DNA of 64,000 bases, from contig CAVROM010000010.1 in the NCBI GenBank assembly GCA_963722815.1, forward strand, positions 310,001 to 374,000. Direction: 5' to 3'. The notes beneath the pieces are model-generated. The model did no database searches. It saw only the letters and a program-made list of their open reading frames with translations, and was not told the DNA's origin. Of the stretch, positions 47,328 to 55,611 are shown piece by piece (within the stretch, counting starts at the first letter, position 1; each line of letters begins with the position of its first letter). The position numbers were made by a program, and so were the translations under genes. The DNA is from DASQFQ01 sp963722815 (GTDB taxonomy: Bacteria > Actinomycetota > Thermoleophilia > Solirubrobacterales > Solirubrobacteraceae).

Positions 47328-47834
47328 ATGGGACCCAAGTGGACACTCGCCCTGTTCGCCGCCGTGGTCATCGTGGCCGTCGGCGTCGCCAGCCGAGACG
47401 TCTTGGCCACACCCGCCTCCGGCGTCGTCACCACCCAGCTCGGCAAGGCGACGTTCGGCGACCTCGACCTCCGCGCGCACTCGCACCCCGCCGGCCTCTG
47501 GCGAGCGCGCGTCAAGACCCGCGGAGCCTCCGACGTCTACGTGGTCGACAACAAGATCGCCGTCGGTGGCACCACCGGCTGGCACTCGCATCCGGGCCCG
47601 AGCCTGATCGAGGTGATCCACGGCAGCGTCACGGACTACGAGGCGCACGGCCGGCATTGCCCGCCGCGGGTCTACGCCGCGGGCTCCGGCTTTGTCGATC
47701 CCGGCGGCGACGACGTGCACATGCTGCGCAATGAGGGAACCGAGCCGGCGGAGACGATCGCCGTGCAGCTCCTCCCGCAGGGCGCCGACCGGCGGATCGA
47801 CGCGCTGGCCAAGCCGGACGGCTGCCCGGCTTGA
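47328..47834 (+). CDS. Secreted cupin-domain protein
   Basis: A 168-residue protein with an N-terminal signal peptide (LALFAAVVIVAVGVASRDVLA) and a small cupin barrel: VGGTTGWHSHPGPSLIEVIHGSVTDYEAHG (metal-binding His-x-His, Glu-like positions) and PGGDDVHMLRNEGTEPAETIAVQLLP. GAAAGGA precedes ATG 47328. The upstream 90 bases contain TATACCGGTTC followed by TATACCGAG, a short direct repeat that may mark the promoter. The stop TGA forms a TGAGCTCA palindrome near the convergent gene stop. Substrate unknown. Confidence 0.82.
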   Translation: MGPKWTLALFAAVVIVAVGVASRDVLATPASGVVTTQLGKATFGDLDLRAHSHPAGLWRARVKTRGASDVYVVDNKIAVGGTTGWHSHPGPSLIEVIHGSVTDYEAHGRHCPPRVYAAGSGFVDPGGDDVHMLRNEGTEPAETIAVQLLPQGADRRIDALAKPDGCPA

Positions 47835-47836
47835 GC

Positions 47837-48364
47837 TCAGGTCTTCGACGCCAGGAACGAGCCGCGGACGGCGACGGTGTCGCCGTCCGACAGCTCGCTG
47901 CCGAGGCTGCCGCGCACGCGGAAGGAGATCCGCAGGCGCCGGCCGCAGCGGACGCGCCCGAAGCGGATCTGCCCGGCCGACTCCTCGGTGTCGGAGTTCA
48001 CCTCGTTGCCACGGTCGGTCGCGAACAGCAGGGCGCCGCGCGGGTGGTCGAAGACGAACGCGTGGGGGAGCTGGACCACGCGGTGCCGCCGCACGTCGGC
48101 CACGACGGCGTGGAGCTCCCAGTGCGCCGACGGGCGCTCGCCGACCCAGACGTGGATCGAGCGCACCGGCACGTCGGACTCCCAGCGCCCGCACGACACC
48201 CGCACGTCGGGCACGAACGCCGCGCGCGTCCCGTCAGGGCTCGTGACGACGAGCCGGTCGCGCACGTGCATCCCGGCGACGGCCGGCGCCGCTCCGGCCA
48301 GCAGGCCGGCGGCGACCAGACCGGCTACCAGAGGGACTCGACCGCGCACGGCCCCGAGTATCAC
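47837..48364 (-). CDS. Secreted hypothetical protein
   Basis: A 175-residue product with a signal peptide (RVPLVAGLVAAGLLAGAAPAVAG) and a mature beta-rich region with RDRLVVTSPDGTRAAFVPD, VRSIHVWVGERPSAHWELHAVV and IRFGRVRCGRRLRISFRVRG. Two cysteines in the mature part could form a disulfide. GTG 48364 overlaps the hydrolase stop by four bases (GTGA), favouring it over the internal GTG at 48349. No family recognised. Probably co-expressed with the secreted hydrolase upstream. Confidence 0.65.
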   Translation of the reverse strand: MILGAVRGRVPLVAGLVAAGLLAGAAPAVAGMHVRDRLVVTSPDGTRAAFVPDVRVSCGRWESDVPVRSIHVWVGERPSAHWELHAVVADVRRHRVVQLPHAFVFDHPRGALLFATDRGNEVNSDTEESAGQIRFGRVRCGRRLRISFRVRGSLGSELSDGDTVAVRGSFLASKT

Positions 48365-50001
48365 GGAGCGAGCATCGTCGCGCGCAGCCTCCGGCCGCCG
48401 AGCCGCCCGTCGAGCGCCGCCACCGCGAGCGGCCGCTGCGTGCTCCAGTGGGCGCGCAGTCGCCCGCGCCCGGGCAGCCGCAGCCGGACGCGCACCGCGC
48501 CGACCGACAGCCGCCACGTCGCGCTGCCGCTGACCGGCACGTCGCGCGCGAACCGCGCGCGGCGGAAGCGGAACCGAACGATCCGCTCGCCCGTGTAGCT
48601 CCAGCGCCCGCCGCGCAGGCCGCGGTCGGCGCCGCCGCTGTTGAGCTGCCAGCGCTGGATCGCGTCGGCGACGGTGGCCGCGGCGACCGCCGCGACCCGC
48701 CGGGCGCCGACCCGGCTGCGATCGCCCGCCCGCGGCCGCGCCGGCACGGCCGCAGCCGCCCGGCGCGGGAACGCGTCGACGGTCCGGACCTCGGCGATCC
48801 GCCCGGCGCAGCTAGTGTCGCCCGCGCTCAGCGTGCGCACGAAGCGCCGCACCATCGGCTGCGCGCAGTCGTCGCGGTCGCCGAGCGCCGAGATGTGGAT
48901 CGTGTTCGCGGTCTCCACGAACGTCGAGCGCGGGAACCGCGACGCGACCTCGCGCGCCTGCGGCGACGTCGTGATGTTGTCGAGGTCGCCGTTGAGCACG
49001 AGCGTCGGCACCGGCGGGTATGGCGTGCCGGCCGGCACGGGCGGGTCGGGCCGCGCCGGAGCCGGCCAGCTGAGGCACGCGCGGGCGCCCTCGTAGTCGA
49101 GGTTGGTCCACACGGCGGGCGCGATCGGCGCGAACTGCTCCGGCCGCAGCGCGGCGACCGCGGCGCCGAGTTGTGCGCGGCGCTCGGCCGGCGAGGCGGC
49201 GGGATCCCACAGCTGCGGGTAGTCGTGGCAGGTCACCGCGAGGTAGTCGGGGTCGGAGAAGCTGCGCACCGCCGAGGCGGAGGTGTCGAGCTTGTTCTCC
49301 GCGAACAGCCGCAGCAGCGGCGCGCGATCGCCGGCCTCGAAGGCGCGGATCGCGGCGAGGATGTCGCGGTACATCGGCAGGTTCACGTAGCCGGACTGGA
49401 TGAGCGCCGCCAGCGAGCTCTCGTCGAGCCGCACGCGCACCCGCTCGCCCTCGGTGTTCAGCCCGCGAGCGGTGAGCGGCTTCGCCCGCAGCCGCGCCAC
49501 GAGCCGGCCCACGACCGCCACCGGGTCCTCGCCCCGCGCCGCGCAGCTCGGCCGCCGCGCGCACACGAGCCGCAGCGCGCGTTGCGTCGCCTCGGCGAGG
49601 TCTCCGAACGCCGGGTCGGTGCCCCCGGCACCGGATAGGTCCCGTCGATGGACGAGCGAGCGCAGCCGGTCCGGGTGGCGCGCCGCGAACGTCTGCGCGG
49701 CATACGAGCCGTAGGAGTCGCCGTAGACGTCGACCCGCCGGATCCGTAGGGCGTCGAGCACGGCCGCGATGTCGTCGACCGCGTTGCCCGTCCCGAAGAA
49801 GTCGCGCCGCGGCCCCAGGTCCGCCGCGCATTGCCCCGCGCGCGCCGCGTATCGCTTCACGTCCTTGCGGAACGTCTTTGCAGTCCAGCGCGCCCGACAG
49901 CCCGGTGCCGCGCAGGTCGACCACGGATGCCGCACGACCGCGGCGCTCGCGCTCGCCGGGGTGAGGAGCACAGCGAGGAGGGCGAGCATGCGCGACCGCA
50001 T
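48361..50001 (-). CDS. Secreted alpha/beta hydrolase, TAP-like (tripeptidyl aminopeptidase family), N-terminally shortened and frame-broken
   Basis: About 540 residues. A signal peptide (MLALLAVLLTPASASA) is followed almost at once by VVDLRGTGLSGALDC, the oxyanion-hole segment that normally comes some 60-100 residues later, so the first strands of the fold seem deleted. The nucleophile elbow VDVYGDSYGSYAAQTFA, PTLVLNGDLDNITTSPQAREVA with the Asp, and TIHISALGD with the His complete the triad. Frame breaks occur near 49900 (two changes around the oxyanion segment) and 49625-49650, where the frame carrying IDGTYPVPG differs from its flanks. The C-terminal 130 residues are a separate beta-rich domain. 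Likely a secreted peptidase or esterase. Confidence 0.72.
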   Translation of the reverse strand: MRSRMLALLAVLLTPASASAAVVRHPWSTCAAPGCRARWTAKTFRKDVKRYAARAGQCAADLGPRRDFFGTGNAVDDIAAVLDALRIRRVDVYGDSYGSYAAQTFAARHPDRLRSLVHRRDLSGAGGTDPAFGDLAEATQRALRLVCARRPSCAARGEDPVAVVGRLVARLRAKPLTARGLNTEGERVRVRLDESSLAALIQSGYVNLPMYRDILAAIRAFEAGDRAPLLRLFAENKLDTSASAVRSFSDPDYLAVTCHDYPQLWDPAASPAERRAQLGAAVAALRPEQFAPIAPAVWTNLDYEGARACLSWPAPARPDPPVPAGTPYPPVPTLVLNGDLDNITTSPQAREVASRFPRSTFVETANTIHISALGDRDDCAQPMVRRFVRTLSAGDTSCAGRIAEVRTVDAFPRRAAAAVPARPRAGDRSRVGARRVAAVAAATVADAIQRWQLNSGGADRGLRGGRWSYTGERIVRFRFRRARFARDVPVSGSATWRLSVGAVRVRLRLPGRGRLRAHWSTQRPLAVAALDGRLGGRRLRATMLAP

Positions 50002-50079
50002 GGCCGCGCCTCATCCCTCAGCCGCGCCCAGGTCGCAGCCCGCGATCGCCGACCAGGCGTGGGTGCGATGATGCGGGGC

Positions 50080-50334
50080 ATGTCTGACGAGAGCATCGCC
50101 GCCCGCATCGAGCAGCTGGTGGCCGAGGAGCACGAGCTCCGCAACCGTGAGCAGGAAGAGCGCAGCGACACCGACGCGCTCGCCACCGACAAGGATCGCC
50201 TCGACTCCGTGCAGGTCGAGCTCGACCGCTGCTGGGACCTGTTGCGCCAGCGGCGCGCGCTGCGCAGCGCGGGCGGCGACCCCGACTCGGCCGCGCTCCG
50301 CGACGCGGACACGGTCGAGCACTACCGGCAGTAG
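50080..50334 (+). CDS. DUF2630 family protein
   Basis: An 84-residue helical, charged protein: IAARIEQLVAEEHELRNREQ, DKDRLDSVQVELDRCWDLLRQRRALR and a short tail ending DADTVEHYRQ. This is the DUF2630 pattern, widespread in actinobacteria. I chose ATG 50080 over 50071 because the family begins with MSDE-like residues. It probably forms a coiled coil. Function not established. Confidence 0.85.
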   Translation: MSDESIAARIEQLVAEEHELRNREQEERSDTDALATDKDRLDSVQVELDRCWDLLRQRRALRSAGGDPDSAALRDADTVEHYRQ

Positions 50335-50372
50335 TAGGCGGCCGGCCCTCGACCCGCGCGGAGCCGACCGCC

Positions 50373-50969
50373 TCAGTACCGCGCCGCCGCCGGGACGCCC
50401 GGCGGGAGCATGGCGAGCGCCTCGAGCTCGAAGCGCAGCTTCATCACGAGCGGGTCGTCGGGCAGCCGGCGCTCGAGCATCGCGACGCTCGCCCAATAGT
50501 GGTCGAGCTTCTCGGCGGTCTCCTGGCTCGCCGCGGCCGACCAGTCGCGCGCCAGCGTCATCCGCAGCTCGCGCGCCTTGGCGACCTTGTCCGCGGCGTA
50601 GACGACCAGGACGTCGTGGCCGGCGTCGCCGACCGCGTCGCGCAGCCGCGCCTTGCGCTCGGCGTACGGGCCGTCGGGCGACGGCTCCGAGACCGCGCAC
50701 ACCAGCGCCGCGACCTGCGAGCCGAAGCGCTGCTCGAGCTCGAGCGGGGTGGCGTCGGTGTTCTCGAGGCTGTCGTGGAGCACGCCGGCGGCGACGATCT
50801 CGTCCGGGTAGCCGCCGGCGCGCAGGAGCTGCGCGACCTCCAGCGGGTGCAGGATGAAGGCGGCGTCGTCGGCCTCCCGGCGCTGGCCCTCGTGGCGCTC
50901 GGCAGCGAACTCCAACGCGCGGCGGGTCAGTGGCAACCCCTCCACGAATGTCGGAAATTCCGGCATCAA
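50373..50969 (-). CDS. HD-domain protein of the RelA/SpoT hydrolase type
   Basis: A 198-residue single-domain phosphohydrolase: FAAERHEGQRR with the first metal His, FILHPLEVAQLLRAGG, VAAGVLHDSLENTDAT with the His-Asp pair, and VVYAADKVAKARELR with the final Asp. This matches the small HD enzymes related to (p)ppGpp hydrolases (MESH1/SAH-like). It may hydrolyse alarmones or another nucleotide. No synthetase domain is attached. Confidence 0.87.
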   Translation of the reverse strand: MMPEFPTFVEGLPLTRRALEFAAERHEGQRREADDAAFILHPLEVAQLLRAGGYPDEIVAAGVLHDSLENTDATPLELEQRFGSQVAALVCAVSEPSPDGPYAERKARLRDAVGDAGHDVLVVYAADKVAKARELRMTLARDWSAAASQETAEKLDHYWASVAMLERRLPDDPLVMKLRFELEALAMLPPGVPAAARY

Positions 50970-51009
50970 CCGGAGCCTATCCGCGCGGCCGCGGGCGCCG
51001 CCAGCAAGA

Positions 51010-51759
51010 TCACCCGGTTGGGGTAGTGAGCAGGATCGGCTCCGCCTCGGTCACCACGATCGTGTGCTCGGCGTGCGCGACCGGCGAGCCGTCGGCGGTG
51101 CGGACCGTCCAGCCGTCCGGCATCGCGACCACGTCACCGCGGCCGGCCGCGATGATCGGCTCGACCGTGATGACGAGCCCGGGCGTGAGCGGCTCGCGCG
51201 CGGCGGGATCGAACACGTTGGCGACCGTCGGCGGCTCGTGGATGCGGCGGCCGATTCCGTGGCCGGTCAGCTCGGAGCAGACGCTGAAGCCGCGCGCCAG
51301 CACCGCGTGCTCGACCGCCGCGCCGATCGCGTTGAGCGGTGCGCCCGCCGTCGCGGCCGCGATCCCGCGGCGCAGCCCGGCCTCCGCCGCGCTGATCAGC
51401 CGCCGCTGGCGCGGCGCGACCGCTCCGACCGGGACCGTCACGCACGCGTCGGCGTAGTAGCCGTCGAGCTCGGCGGTCACGTCGAGCTTGACCAACTCGC
51501 CCTCGCGCAGCGCCCGCGGGCCGGGGATGCCGTGCACGGCCTCGGCGTCGACGCTGATGCAGATCGTGCCGGGGAAGTCGTAGTCGAGACGCGGACCGGA
51601 GCGGGCGCCGTGCGCCTCGAAGACGCGCTCGGCGGCCGCGTCGAGCTCCGCGGTGGTGATGCCCGGGCGCACGCGCGCGCGGACGTCGCGCAGCGTCGCG
51701 GCGACCACGGCGCCGGCCCGGCGCAGGCCCTCGAGCTCCTGGGGATCGTCGATCGACAT
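51010..51759 (-). CDS. map: Methionine aminopeptidase, type I
   Basis: A 249-residue enzyme that removes the initiator methionine. The five metal ligands are all present: Asp in KLDVTAELDGYYADAC (both aspartates), His in ELTGHGIGRRIHEPP, Glu in VITVEPII, and Glu in AHAEHTIVVTE. GLDYDFPGTICISVDAEAVHG-like substrate segment (LDYDFPGTICISVDAEAVHG) is intact. It is the short form without an N-terminal zinc or SH3 extension. ATG 51759. It stands alone rather than next to adk or infA, so may be an additional copy. Confidence 0.93.
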   Translation of the reverse strand: MSIDDPQELEGLRRAGAVVAATLRDVRARVRPGITTAELDAAAERVFEAHGARSGPRLDYDFPGTICISVDAEAVHGIPGPRALREGELVKLDVTAELDGYYADACVTVPVGAVAPRQRRLISAAEAGLRRGIAAATAGAPLNAIGAAVEHAVLARGFSVCSELTGHGIGRRIHEPPTVANVFDPAAREPLTPGLVITVEPIIAAGRGDVVAMPDGWTVRTADGSPVAHAEHTIVVTEAEPILLTTPTG

Positions 51760-51851
51760 GCAACTGATGATCGCACGGTGGGGTGTACACCACCCGAAGA
51801 CACCGCTCTGCCGGTTGGCGCCGTCCGCGGCCCGGTGGAACGCTCGCGAGG

Positions 51852-52184
51852 ATGTTCGAGCGCCGCCGCCAACCGCCGCCCGGAACCGGGCTCCACGTGT
51901 GCCCGGTCTGCCGCTCGGACTGCGTCGTACCGGTGTGGTGGGAGGAGCTCGAGAACAACCGGATGCGGCTCCTGCTGCGCTGCGGGGAGTGCGACACGCA
52001 CCACGACCTCGTCGTCGCCGGCGAGGTCGCGGACCGCTTCGAGAAGGACTACCTGCGCGTGCTCGAGTCGATGGCCGCCCAGCTCGACCGCCTCGACCGC
52101 GAGCGGATGGCGATCCAGGCGAGCGCGTTCGCCACCGCGCTCGCCCGGGACCTGATCACCGCGGCCGACTTCGGCGCGCGCTAG
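51852..52184 (+). CDS. Zinc-ribbon hypothetical protein
   Basis: A 110-residue protein with a treble-clef/zinc-ribbon at the N-terminus: CPVCRSDCVVPVWWEELENN and LLLRCGECDTHHD (Cx2C and Cx2C), followed by a helical C-terminal half (RFEKDYLRVLESMAAQLDRL). ATG 51852 is preceded by GCGAGG. Similar small proteins are common next to housekeeping genes in actinobacteria; role unknown, perhaps nucleic-acid binding. Confidence 0.75.
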   Translation: MFERRRQPPPGTGLHVCPVCRSDCVVPVWWEELENNRMRLLLRCGECDTHHDLVVAGEVADRFEKDYLRVLESMAAQLDRLDRERMAIQASAFATALARDLITAADFGAR

Positions 52185-52199
52185 CTTTCCGGCGGTGAG

Positions 52200-53735
52200 T
52201 CAAGGCCGCGCTGGTCGTGGGGGTGGTCGCCGCGGGTTGTGATCGCGGTGTTTGCGTGGGTCGGCGGTGGGGGGCGCTGGGCGGGGGTGCCGGTCAGGTC
52301 GGCAGGCTGATTAGGCGCCGTCGTGCGGCAGGCTTTCGTGTGTGCCGTGAGGACCGGCGAGCGCGGGCGGGCGGCAGGCTAGGTTGCGTCGTCGTGCGGC
52401 GTAGCTCAGACGCCGTCACCGCCCGCGGTCTCGCCTGGCGCGATCGTAACGTCGATCGTGGTAGGGCTGTTGGGTGTGAAGCATTCGCCAGCAGAGCCGG
52501 CAGGCGTGGCGGGCGAGCGCGACGCGCGCTTCTAGTAGGCGTCTTGCCGCGGGCTTGGAGCTCGGTCAGGCGTTGCTGGAAGGCGGGCGCGAATTGGCCT
52601 AGGCCCCAGGCGATGCCGATCAGCGCGTCGCGGTGCTCGGGCAGTCCGGTGCGTGAGATCCGGTCGCGGCGGTGGACCGTCGAGCTCTCGTAGCTGGCGG
52701 GGGCCAGGCCGGTGGCGGAGTAGAGCTGTTCGGGTGTCGCGAAGCGCTCAACGGGGAGCGTGTGCGCGGCGAACGCCGCGGCGTGGATGGTCGCGACGCC
52801 CGGCAGGGTGGTGAGGATCTGTCCGGCGCTGCTGCCGAGCAGCGGCTCGATCTGGTCGTCGACGAAGGCGATATCGGCGCGCAAGGCGTCAAAGCGCGCG
52901 AGATCGCGGCCCATTCGCGCGGCGCGCAGCCCGGCGTCTGGCGGTGGCGCCAAGCAGTCCTTGCAGCGCGTCGACCAGAACATGGCGGTCGCGTCGCTCA
53001 GGCGCCCGTCGGCGCGTGCCTTCAATGACCGGATCTCCGGCGCGCGTCCGGCAAAGTCAACAGCGCAGGTGAGGACGGCCCGGCCGGTTGGCGTCTCCAG
53101 CGCGAGCGCCCGACCGTGGCCCTTGGGCGCCGAGAGGCCGGGCGCCAGCGCGTTGAGCTGGTCATGCAGCCGCTGACGCAACGGCTTGAGCGCCAGGATG
53201 AGCTGCCGGCGGTGCGAGACCGCCGCCCGCAGCGCGTCGACCGCCGAGCCACCCGCCGGCTGCCCGGCGCCCTGACGAGCGAGCCAGACCAGCGCCGCGC
53301 AGTCACGATCGTCGGTCTTGAACCGGCGCGTCCCGAGCTGGGTTCGCGCGGCCTGCGTCTGAGACGGCGCGAACAACCGCAACGACCCCGGCCAGCGCCG
53401 CTCGAGCTCGCCCGCCCACGCCCGATGCAGAGCGCCCGTCGCCTCCAGCGCGAACACCGGGTCGCTCTCCGCAGCGAACCACAGAAGCGAGGCGATCCAC
53501 GCCAGAACGCGACGTCGGCAACGACAACGGCTCGCCGACCATCCCCTCGCCAGTCGTCACCCAGACCCGGTTGAGCACCTTCCCCGGATCGATCGCCACG
53601 ATCACACGATCAACCGGCACTCGCTCCAAGAGCCCTTCCATGAAACGACTCCCTCCACCTAGACAGGAGAAACAACAGACCCTCCCAGCCAGCGCCGAGG
53701 AAGGCCTCCCACAACACCGCTCTAAGCAGCTATCA
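52200..53735 (-). mobile_element. IS110-family insertion sequence (limits approximate)
   Basis: Contains the IS110 transposase gene (52416-53641) with about 215 bases of non-coding sequence on its downstream side and under 100 bases upstream. IS110 elements lack classical terminal inverted repeats, so the ends cannot be fixed from one copy. The base composition of the downstream flank (long G/T-rich runs on the plus strand) differs from neighbouring genes. It lies between the zinc-ribbon gene and the beta-helix array. Confidence 0.6.
52416..53641 (-). CDS. IS110-family transposase (frame breaks)
   Basis: About 408 residues. The DEDD catalytic set of the N-terminal RuvC-like domain is visible: Asp in VIVAIDPGKVLN, Glu in VFALEATG, and the Asp pair in FKTDDRDCAALVWLARQG. 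The C-terminal transposase_20 domain reads LTTLPGVATIHAAAFAAH, then LYSATGLAPASYESSTVHRR and GLPEHRDALIGIAWGLGQF. Frame breaks occur near 53465 and 52545; corrected, the C-terminus is LARHACRLCWRMLHTQQPYH and stops at 52416-52418. ATG 53641. The element may still be active if the breaks are sequence errors. Confidence 0.85.
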
Positions 53736-53737
53736 GC

Positions 53738-55495
53738 TCAGCAGGAGGTGCTGGACGGAGCCGGGGTGGCGGAGAGATCGTCGTCCCAGTAGTTCGCGCA
53801 CGCCTTCGTCGCGGACTTGCTGAACTCCGCCCAGAGGCCGAAGTCGCCGCCGTCCGGGAAGTAGCCGTGCGAGTCGTGGTTGCCGCGCGCGATGCGGTTG
53901 TTCCTGATCAGGATCGGGCCGGTGACGTTGCCGGAGCCGTTCTTGGCTCCGCCGTACATCACGTAGCCGCCGCCGGCGAGCAGGTTGTCCTCCACCGTCA
54001 CCTTGCCGATGCCGCCGAAATCGTTGAAGAACGAGATCGCGGCGGTCTGACCGAGCGGGTTGAGGATCGTGTCGTGCTGCAGGATCGTGGGGTTGCCCTC
54101 GCCGCCGTTGAGGAACGCTTCGACGTGGTCGCCGCTCCACACCAGCTGCGAGAACAGGTACGAGTTGGTGATCGTGCCGGGCCCCTTCCACCCGCCCGAA
54201 TAGCCCTTGATGTACAGGTGGTCGGCGGTGACGGCCTTGTCGCCGTTGTTGCGCACGCCGTGGTCGACCTTGACGTCGATCGTCGACGGATCCGACGGGT
54301 TGTCGTTGCTCGGGTTCTTCTCGTCGGTGACGATGTCGAGGTTCTGGAGCGTCGTGCCCGAGACCGTGTTGTCGGACTGGCCGAGGCGGATGCCGTAGCC
54401 GCCGCAAGGGCTCGAGCACCCGGAGTGGACGTGGATCTTCGAGTTGCGGATCGTCGCGTTGTCCCCGTCGACTGCGATCGGCCCGGGGATGTCGAGGTTC
54501 TGGACCGTCACGTTGTGGCCAGTGATGCGCAATGTCTGTGATCCGGAGTCCCACGCGGCGCCGCTCGGGAGCGAGGCGGTGGCGGCCGGCTGCAGCGTGC
54601 CGCTCGGGCCCGTGTTGTCCTGATCGGGGTAGCCGCAGGCCGACGGGTCGGCGAAGCAGTTCTTGCCGGTCGGGTTCGGGGTCGGCGACGGTGTGGCGGT
54701 CGGGGTGGGGGTTGGCGTCGAGGTCGGGGTGGGGGTCGGTGTGGAGGTCGGGGTGGGGGTCGGTGTCGAGGTCGGGGTGGGGGTCGGTGTCGAGGTCGGG
54801 GTGGGGGTCGGTGTCGAGGTCGGGGTGGGGGTCGGTGTCGAGGTCGGGGAGGGCGTCGGCGACGGGGTCGGGATCGGCACGGGCGGCACCGGGATCGGCA
54901 GCGGGTCGCTCGGCAGCAGCGGCGCGGTCACGAAGATCTCGAGCGCGGGGGTCGTCGGCGCGTTGGCGTAGACCGAGGCGCGCCCGCGGCGCATCATCAT
55001 GCGGGCGCGCGAGAAGGCGCGGGGCAGCCGCTTGAGCCCGGCTCGCCTGCTTCGCACGGCCTTGCTCCGGCCGGCGCGGGCGACCGGGAAGCGAAGCTTG
55101 CCGGTGGCGCGCATCGGGCGCAGCAGCGTGGCCCAGTAGGCCGTACCGGCGTGGACGGCCGTGGGCTTGACCGCGCACGTGTTCCAGCCACTCGCGCGCG
55201 GCCGCTTGACGACGCAGCGCGCGACGCGCGCGGACGGCCGGCGGCTGCGGTCGCGGTACAGGCCGAGCTCGACCCGCGACGCTGTGCTGGACTTGGCGAA
55301 GTAGGCGTTGAGGCGCGTGACCATGCCGGAGGACGCCGCTCGGCCGCGGAACGCCTCGATCTGGCCGGCGCGAGCGGTGTGCGTCTTCGAGTAGACCAGC
55401 GGCGTTCCGATCGCGCCGCCGGCAAAGGCGGACGGGGGCAGGATGAGCGTCGCCGCCAGGGCGGCAGCAGGCAGCAGCAGCGATCGTGATCGCAT
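53738..55495 (-). CDS. Secreted right-handed beta-helix protein, type A (A1)
   Basis: A 585-residue exoprotein. Signal peptide (SLLLPAAALAATLILPPSAFA); residues about 27-190 form a beta-sandwich shared by four proteins of this array (VYSKTHTARAGQIEAFRGRA, RVELGLYRDRSRRPS, WNTCAVKP); residues about 205-285 are a Pro/Thr/Ser linker made of 24-base repeats; then CFADPSACGYPDQDNTG opens a parallel beta-helix with NVTVQNLDIPG, NATIRNSKIHV and similar rungs, ending NYWDDDLS. The helix resembles pectate-lyase-like or glycan-binding folds, but no catalytic residues can be assigned. The conserved leader AAAGGGGAACCC precedes ATG 55495. Confidence 0.85.
   Translation of the reverse strand: MRSRSLLLPAAALAATLILPPSAFAGGAIGTPLVYSKTHTARAGQIEAFRGRAASSGMVTRLNAYFAKSSTASRVELGLYRDRSRRPSARVARCVVKRPRASGWNTCAVKPTAVHAGTAYWATLLRPMRATGKLRFPVARAGRSKAVRSRRAGLKRLPRAFSRARMMMRRGRASVYANAPTTPALEIFVTAPLLPSDPLPIPVPPVPIPTPSPTPSPTSTPTPTPTSTPTPTPTSTPTPTPTSTPTPTPTSTPTPTPTSTPTPTPTATPSPTPNPTGKNCFADPSACGYPDQDNTGPSGTLQPAATASLPSGAAWDSGSQTLRITGHNVTVQNLDIPGPIAVDGDNATIRNSKIHVHSGCSSPCGGYGIRLGQSDNTVSGTTLQNLDIVTDEKNPSNDNPSDPSTIDVKVDHGVRNNGDKAVTADHLYIKGYSGGWKGPGTITNSYLFSQLVWSGDHVEAFLNGGEGNPTILQHDTILNPLGQTAAISFFNDFGGIGKVTVEDNLLAGGGYVMYGGAKNGSGNVTGPILIRNNRIARGNHDSHGYFPDGGDFGLWAEFSKSATKACANYWDDDLSATPAPSSTSC
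54721..54840. repeat. 24-base tandem repeat coding the Pro/Thr linker of A1
   Basis: Five consecutive copies of a 24-base unit (GAGGTCGGGGTGGGGGTCGG plus four bases) at 54721, 54745, 54769, 54793 and 54817, differing by one base in the first. On the minus strand each codes eight residues, PTPTPTST. Degenerate units flank it. Confidence 0.9.
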
Positions 55496-55611
55496 CAGGT
55501 GGGTTCCCCTTTTGTGGTGCCTCCGCGGAGAGGATTTCCCTCACCGCTCGCGTGGCTGACTCCGCCCCGCCAGGGCCGTGCGTTGGCGACGTGATCGACC
55601 ACGGCCATCGC

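Noticed and set aside
54721..54840. Tandem units considered as a CRISPR array
   Set aside because: Units are contiguous 24-mers without spacers and code a Pro/Thr linker in frame; no cas genes are present.
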